From positions 1 to 27,186 of the forward strand of contig JASLEG010000192.1 in NCBI GenBank assembly GCA_030151225.1: DNA of 27,186 bases, read 5' to 3'. Within the stretch, counting starts at the first letter, position 1, and every line of letters starts with the position of its first letter. Below the pieces are notes generated by a model. It worked only from the letters and a program-made list of their open reading frames with translations. It ran no database searches and was not told the DNA's origin. Positions 23,288-27,186 of the stretch are shown piece by piece. Origin of the DNA: Burkholderia sp. GTDB lineage: Bacteria; Pseudomonadota; Gammaproteobacteria; Burkholderiales; Burkholderiaceae. The translations under genes and the position numbers were made by a program.

Positions 23288-24046
23288 TCAGATCTGGTCG
23301 GTGCCGATCGCGCGCAGCCGCGCGAGATCGGTCACGGCGATCTGGTTGTAGGCGAGTTCGAGCAGGCCGGCCGCCTCCAGCTCGCGCAGCGCCTGGTTCA
23401 CGCGCTGGCGCGACACGCCCACCAGCATGCCGAGCTCCTCCTGCGAGATCGGCAGCGTGGGGCCGGTGTCGGGATACAGGTCGGGATTGAACAGCTGCGC
23501 GAGTGCCTGCGCCACGCGCGCGTCCACGTCGAGCAGCCGTGCGTTCTGGATCGACGCGATGAACTCGCCCATGCGGTTGTTCAGCTGGCGGATCACGAAG
23601 CCGGTGAACGGCAGGCTCGATTCGAGCAGCGCGTGGAAGGTGTCGGCCGGCACGCACAGCACCAGCGAGCGGCGGATTGCCACCACGTCGTACTTGCGCA
23701 GTTCGCGCTTGATCACGCTGCCTTCGCCGAACCAGCCGCCCGCCGGCACCCCCGACAGCGTGCAGCCGCGCCCCGCGGCGCTCTGGATCGACAGCTTGAT
23801 CAGGCCGTCGTGCACGCCGATCCAGTCCTCCGACGGCGCGTTGCGGCGCGCCACCGGCTCGCCCGCGTCGCGCACCTCGGCGCGCGCATCGCCGAGCACG
23901 CGCGCCTGGTGTTCGGGCGCGAGCGCGCGGAACCAGCCGCAGCGCGCGAACAGCGCGGGCAGCAGCGCGGCCGGGATCCGGTCGGGCCAGGGCGCGGGTG
24001 GCGCATCGGGCGCGGTGGCAAGGCGGGAAGCGGTGGTGTCGGACAT
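23288..24046 (-). CDS. Crp/Fnr-family transcriptional regulator
   Basis: A 252-residue regulator. It has an N-terminal cyclic-nucleotide-binding-like beta-barrel (about 35-145) with 'PAGGWFGEGSVIKR', a dimer helix (about 146-175) and a C-terminal winged helix (about 196-235), 'ISQEELGMLVGVSRQRVNQALRELE'. The phosphate-binding Arg-Ser/Thr of true cAMP-CRP is not evident, and there is no Fnr-type cysteine cluster, so the effector is unknown. The recognition helix reads SRQRVNQ where E. coli CRP has SRETVGR, so a modified half-site is expected. It is divergent from the acyl-CoA synthetase gene; the 157-bp gap holds a perfect dyad at 24094-24115. The start at 24046 has no obvious ribosome-binding site. 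Confidence 0.92.
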   Translation of the reverse strand: MSDTTASRLATAPDAPPAPWPDRIPAALLPALFARCGWFRALAPEHQARVLGDARAEVRDAGEPVARRNAPSEDWIGVHDGLIKLSIQSAAGRGCTLSGVPAGGWFGEGSVIKRELRKYDVVAIRRSLVLCVPADTFHALLESSLPFTGFVIRQLNNRMGEFIASIQNARLLDVDARVAQALAQLFNPDLYPDTGPTLPISQEELGMLVGVSRQRVNQALRELEAAGLLELAYNQIAVTDLARLRAIGTDQI

Positions 24047-24093
24047 GGGCGGGCGGCCAGGGCTCAGGGATAACGCGAAGGCGCGTGCGGCGA

Positions 24094-24115
24094 GTCTGTC
24101 GTTTCGATGACAGAC
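24094..24115. promoter_or_regulatory. Candidate Crp/Fnr-type operator in the divergent gap
   Basis: GTCTGTC-N8-GACAGAC is a perfect 7-bp inverted repeat, 22 bp long. The core TGTCG-N6-TGACA has the geometry of a CRP site (TGTGA-N6-TCACA) with changed third to fifth bases. It lies 47 bp before the crp-like start and 88 bp before the acyl-CoA synthetase start, so it could control both. Confidence 0.5.
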
Positions 24116-24203
24116 GGCTCACAATGCGCCGGGTAGCCTAACGCAATTCGATACCGGTCGATATCGCCAATAACGAGCGGGCCCGGCCCGCGGGAGACGA
24201 GAC

Positions 24204-25859
24204 ATGACGCAGCTGTTCGAGACGGGCCTGGCGCGACGCGATGCGAACCACGTGCCGCTCACGCCGGTCGATTTCATCGCGCGCGCGGCCGAGGTGTACG
24301 GCGACCGGCTCGCGGTGGTGCACGGCGAGCAGCGCTACACCTGGGCCGAGGCCTACGCGCGCTCGCGGCGCCTGGCCGGCGCGCTGGCGCAGGCCGGCGT
24401 GCAGCGCGGCGATACCGTGGCGGCGCTGCTGCCGAATATCCCGCCGATGCTCGACGCGCACTTCGGCGTGCCGATGGCCGGCGCCGTGCTCAATGCGATC
24501 AACACGCGGCTCGACGCGTCGTCGGTGCTGTTCATGCTGCGCCACGGCGAGGCGAAGCTGCTGATCGTCGATACCGAATATGCCGAGGTGGCGCGACGCG
24601 TGGCGGCCGAGCTGCCGGCCGTGCGCATCGTCAGCGTGGCCGACGCGATGCCGGCCGACCCGGCGGCCTTCGCCGGCGCGACCGACTACGAGGCCTTCCT
24701 CGCCGGCGGCGACCCCGACACGCCGTGGGCGCCGCCCGCCGACGAATGGGACGCGATCGCGCTGAACTACACCTCGGGCACCACCGGCGACCCGAAGGGC
24801 GTGGTCTATCACCATCGCGGCGCCTATCTGGCGGCGCTGTCGAACCTGCTGGAATGGGACATGCCGAAGCACGCCGTCTACCTGTGGACGCTGCCGATGT
24901 TCCACTGCAACGGCTGGTGCTTCCCGTGGGCCGTGGCCGCGCGCGCGGGCGTGAACGTGTGCCTGCGCAGGTTCGATCCGCGCACCGTGTTCGAGCTGAT
25001 CCGCCGCGAGGGCGTGACCCACTACAGCGGCGCGCCGATCGTGCACGGCGCGCTGGCCAACGCGCCGGCCGAATGGCGCGCGGGCATCGATCACGTCGTG
25101 CACGCGCAGGTGGCGGGCGCCGCGCCCGCGCCGGCGGTGATCGCCAGGATGAGGGAAATCGGCTTTGCGCTCACGCACGTGTACGGGCTGACCGAGGTGT
25201 ACGGCCCGGCCACCGTGTGCGCGGTGCAGCAGCGCTGGGCCGCGCTGCCCGACGAGGAGGTGGCACGCATGACCTCGCGCCAGGGCGTGCGCTACCACCT
25301 GCAGGCCGGCGCCACGGTGCTCGATCCGGACACGATGGAACAGGTGCCGGCCGACGGCGAGACGCTCGGCGAGATCATGTTCCGCGGCAACATCTGCATG
25401 AAGGGCTATCTGAAGAACCCGGGCGCGACCGACGAGGCCTTCGCGGGCGGCTGGTTCCATACCGGCGATCTCGGCGTGCTCACGCCGGACGGCTACATCC
25501 GCATCAAGGATCGCCGCAAGGACATCATCATCTCGGGTGGCGAGAACATCTCGAGCATCGAGGTGGAGGACGCGCTGTACCGGCATCCGGCCGTGGCCGT
25601 GGCGGCGGTGGTGGCACTGCCCGACGAGAAATGGGGCGAGGTGCCGTGCGCGTTCGTGGAACTGCGCGAGGGCATGCAGGCGAGCGAGGCCGAGATCCTC
25701 GCGCACTGCCGCACGCTGCTGGCCGGCTACAAGATGCCGAAGGCGGTGCGATTCGGCGAGCTGCCGAAAACCTCCACCGGCAAGATCCAGAAGTTCCAGC
25801 TGCGCCGCCAGGTGCGCTCGGACACGGCCATCGATCTGGCCGGCGGCGGGAAGTCCTGA
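24204..25859 (+). CDS. AMP-dependent acyl-CoA synthetase (fatty-acyl/medium-chain type)
   Basis: A 551-residue ANL-superfamily ligase that activates a carboxylic acid to its acyl-AMP and then the CoA thioester. Visible motifs: the P-loop-like 'YTSGTTGDPKGV' (189-200), 'PMFHCNGWCFPW' (231-242), 'VYGLTEVYGP' (326-335), 'GWFHTGDLG' (416-424), 'DRRKDIIISGGENISS' (436-451) and the catalytic lysine K527 in 'PKTSTGKIQK'. This set is typical of the AlkK / medium-chain and DmdB-like (3-methylmercaptopropionate) acyl-CoA ligases, which cannot be told apart by eye. The start is supported by GGGAGA about 7 bp before the ATG. It is divergent from a Crp/Fnr regulator and convergent with the cupin gene 25 bp away. 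Confidence 0.94.
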   Translation: MTQLFETGLARRDANHVPLTPVDFIARAAEVYGDRLAVVHGEQRYTWAEAYARSRRLAGALAQAGVQRGDTVAALLPNIPPMLDAHFGVPMAGAVLNAINTRLDASSVLFMLRHGEAKLLIVDTEYAEVARRVAAELPAVRIVSVADAMPADPAAFAGATDYEAFLAGGDPDTPWAPPADEWDAIALNYTSGTTGDPKGVVYHHRGAYLAALSNLLEWDMPKHAVYLWTLPMFHCNGWCFPWAVAARAGVNVCLRRFDPRTVFELIRREGVTHYSGAPIVHGALANAPAEWRAGIDHVVHAQVAGAAPAPAVIARMREIGFALTHVYGLTEVYGPATVCAVQQRWAALPDEEVARMTSRQGVRYHLQAGATVLDPDTMEQVPADGETLGEIMFRGNICMKGYLKNPGATDEAFAGGWFHTGDLGVLTPDGYIRIKDRRKDIIISGGENISSIEVEDALYRHPAVAVAAVVALPDEKWGEVPCAFVELREGMQASEAEILAHCRTLLAGYKMPKAVRFGELPKTSTGKIQKFQLRRQVRSDTAIDLAGGGKS

Positions 25860-25884
25860 TGCGGCGGCGCCGGCCGCGTCCCGC

Positions 25885-26373
25885 CTAGCGCGTGACGAAC
25901 GGCGCGCCGCCACCCGTGCCCGCGCCGGCTTCCCGCGCATGGCGGCGCTGGCGCACCAGCGCCACGCGGCAGTTCTCGCGCGCCACGTCGCGGCCCGCAT
26001 CGTCGAGCAGCACCAGATCGCCGCGCATCACGTTGAACGTGATCACGTCGCCGCTCGGCGAGCTCAGCGTTTCCGGCGTGTGCACCGAGCCGGCCGGCTC
26101 CAGCACCGTGCTGCCCGCGCGCGCGATCCAGTCGTATTCGCGGTAGCGCCATTCCCCCTCGAGCGTGTAGACGAACACCGTGCCTTCGTGGCGATGGCGC
26201 GGCAGCGTCGTGCCGACCGGCATGCGCAGCAGCACCGTGAGCTCGTCGCGCGCCACGTCGATGTGCAGGTACTTGATCGCGAGGCCGGGCAGCGCCTCGG
26301 CCATCGGCAGCCACGGCAGGTCGTCGTGCTGCAGGCAGTGGATCGGCGGCAGGGTGTCGACGGGCGAAGTCAT
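25885..26373 (-). CDS. Cupin-domain protein, 2,4'-dihydroxyacetophenone dioxygenase-like
   Basis: A 162-residue single-domain cupin. The metal-binding motif 'GTTLPRHRHEGTVFVYTLEG' gives H60 and H62, and 'PAGSVHTP' gives H98 as the likely third histidine. The pattern and the 'WRYREYDWIARAGSTVLEPAGS' segment resemble proteins annotated as the 2,4'-dihydroxyacetophenone dioxygenase family, which cleave C-C bonds of aromatic ketones with a bound iron. Activity here is not certain, because many family members are uncharacterised. Start ATG at 26373; an in-frame TTG at 26385 is less likely. No neighbour shares its direction. Confidence 0.8.
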   Translation of the reverse strand: MTSPVDTLPPIHCLQHDDLPWLPMAEALPGLAIKYLHIDVARDELTVLLRMPVGTTLPRHRHEGTVFVYTLEGEWRYREYDWIARAGSTVLEPAGSVHTPETLSSPSGDVITFNVMRGDLVLLDDAGRDVARENCRVALVRQRRHAREAGAGTGGGAPFVTR

Positions 26374-26467
26374 GGCGGCGGGCAAAGGGCATGAGGGAGG
26401 CCGCGATTATCGCAGAGCCCGCGCGTCGTGCGGGGCGAACCGCCGCCCATCGACGCGGCCGGCCAGG

Positions 26468-27060
26468 ATGCGGCAGTGGCGGTGGTCGCTCGCGGACCGG
26501 CCGGCGCGGATGCCGGAAATGTCGTCGGTGAGCCGGCTCGACCCAGGCCCGCGCGTGGCGATCACGAGCTTCCCCGACGCGCTTTCCCGACGCGCTTCCC
26601 CGATATACGCCGCGATCGGCGCCGCCGCCCAGCTGCGCGCCGCGCCGAAGGCGGCCGTCACGCCGCGCGTGCAGGCGCTGGCCGACGCGCTGACGCGGGG
26701 CAGGCACGCACGCTGTTCTCGTCGCGGCGGCCCGGCCTCGGGAAGCAGGCCGCCGAGCGGCGCTGTCGGACACGGCGCAGGACGGCACGGGTGCGTTCCG
26801 CTACGGCGATCCGCAGGATCTCGGCACGCCGTGCGTCCATGGCGGCGATTTCAGCCTGCCCGATGACGCGCTGCTGCCGGGGCCCGGCGCGATCCAGGTG
26901 CCGGGCGGGCCATGCGATCGACGGCGACACCGTCACCGTCCCGCGCGAGCTGGTGCTGGCGTCGCCGGGGCCGCTCGTCACGCCGGCCGCGTATCCGGCC
27001 CGCCGCGCGCTGGCCTGCGCCGCGACGCGCGATCTGCGCACCCGGCGCGTGCATCGGGGC
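26468..27060 (+). pseudogene. Decayed remnant of a DUF3857/transglutaminase-like gene
   Basis: No intact gene fits this stretch, but three pieces in three different plus-strand frames read like parts of one protein. Piece A (about 26468-26699) has 'RLDPGPRVAITSFPD' and 'AAPKAAVTPRVQALADALT'. Piece B (about 26766-26912) has 'DGTGAFRYGDPQDLGTP' and 'LPGPGAIQVP'. Piece C (about 26911-27060) has 'IDGDTVTVPRELVLASPGP' and 'RDLRTRRV'. These resemble, in order, the end of a DUF3857 domain and the C-terminal part of DUF3857-transglutaminase proteins. The transglutaminase core between A and B, part of the segment between B and C, and the N-terminus are missing. At least two frameshifts or deletions and a small tandem expansion are implied. 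The family call is from memory; exact ends are uncertain. Confidence 0.5.
26569..26607 (+). repeat. Three tandem 13-bp copies inside the pseudogene
   Basis: CTTCCCCGACGCG, CTTTCCCGACGCG and CTTCCCCGATATA follow one another without gaps (26569, 26582, 26595). They expand the SFPD-YAAIG junction of the degraded gene to 'SFPDALSRRASPIYAAIG', consistent with slippage after loss of function. Confidence 0.65.
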
Positions 27061-27136
27061 CCGGACCGACGCGCTTCGCATCGCGCGCCCGCGGTTCGGA
27101 TCGACCCGCGCGGGCCGCCGCGATCGGGCGGATAGT

Positions 27137-27169
27137 GGCGCGACGGTGCGGGCCCGCCAGCGTCGCGCC
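27137..27169. repeat. Inverted repeat at the right end
   Basis: GGCGCGACG (27137-27145) pairs with CGTCGCGCC (27161-27169); the 15-base loop contains the palindrome GCGGGCCCGC. There is no T-run. It may be a relic terminator after the pseudogene, or nothing. Confidence 0.35.
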
Positions 27170-27186
27170 GCACCGCCGAACCGATC

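Noticed and set aside
26374..26385. TTG start for the cupin gene
   Set aside because: ATG at 26373 is a normal start with the cupin fold intact; the TTG adds only four residues.
26428..27135. Intact 235-codon gene on the plus strand
   Set aside because: The translation is Arg/Ala-rich and only its last third (from about 26911) resembles a known family, while other parts of that family appear in other frames; a pseudogene explains it better.
27137..27169. Rho-independent terminator
   Set aside because: The stem is good but there is no T-run on either side; listed only as an inverted repeat.

Overview
The window comes from a high-GC genome that looks like Burkholderia, most likely the plant-associated B. 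gladioli / B. glumae / B. plantarii group. The strongest taxonomic clue is a clear ortholog of EstB, the beta-lactamase-fold esterase described from B. gladioli (9622-10809). The gene families and operon styles also fit: FUSC/DUF1656/HlyD efflux, pcaHG with divergent pcaQ, RND efflux with an IrlR/IrlS-type two-component system, and a NYN/OST-HTH protein. This identification rests on remembered family features, not on a database search.

Layout. (1) 1-3868, minus strand: a tightly packed operon marR > FUSC pump > DUF1656 small membrane protein > HlyD-type adaptor. The adaptor is cut by the left edge. The arrangement resembles AaeXAB aromatic-acid efflux. A near-palindrome sits inside its promoter. 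(2) 4119-6640, plus strand: a DUF2252 kinase-like protein, then a zinc-ribbon metallopeptidase with HEIGH, separated by a perfect 18-bp palindrome. (3) 6586-9472, minus strand: an HD-domain hydrolase behind a NYN nuclease/OST-HTH protein, plus a small membrane protein. (4) 9622-10809, plus strand: the EstB-like esterase, closed by a bidirectional terminator. (5) 10882-13272: protocatechuate 3,4-dioxygenase genes pcaHG and the divergent LysR regulator pcaQ, with a candidate PcaQ operator between them. (6) 13336-14850, plus strand: a membrane diguanylate cyclase with an intact inhibitory site. (7) 14912-23074, minus strand: a five-gene operon, RND permease > membrane-fusion protein > outer-membrane factor > response regulator > sensor kinase, with a CusR/CopR-like box upstream. 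(8) 23288-25859: a Crp/Fnr-type regulator divergent from an acyl-CoA synthetase, with a perfect dyad between them. (9) 25885-26373, minus strand: a cupin protein. (10) 26468 to about 27060, plus strand: the decayed remains of what looks like a DUF3857/transglutaminase-type gene.

How the parts may work together. Two efflux systems flank a protocatechuate ring-cleavage locus, so aromatic acids or other small toxic compounds may be both exported and degraded. That functional link is inference. Each regulator lies beside its probable target with a dyad between them: MarR/FUSC operon, PcaQ/pcaHG, response regulator/RND operon, and Crp-like/acyl-CoA synthetase. No tRNA, rRNA, CRISPR array, insertion sequence or phage gene was seen. 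The window is mostly ordinary chromosomal content. The least explained parts are the NYN-HD gene pair with its structured leader, the DUF2252-metallopeptidase pair with its palindrome, and the operator-like dyads.
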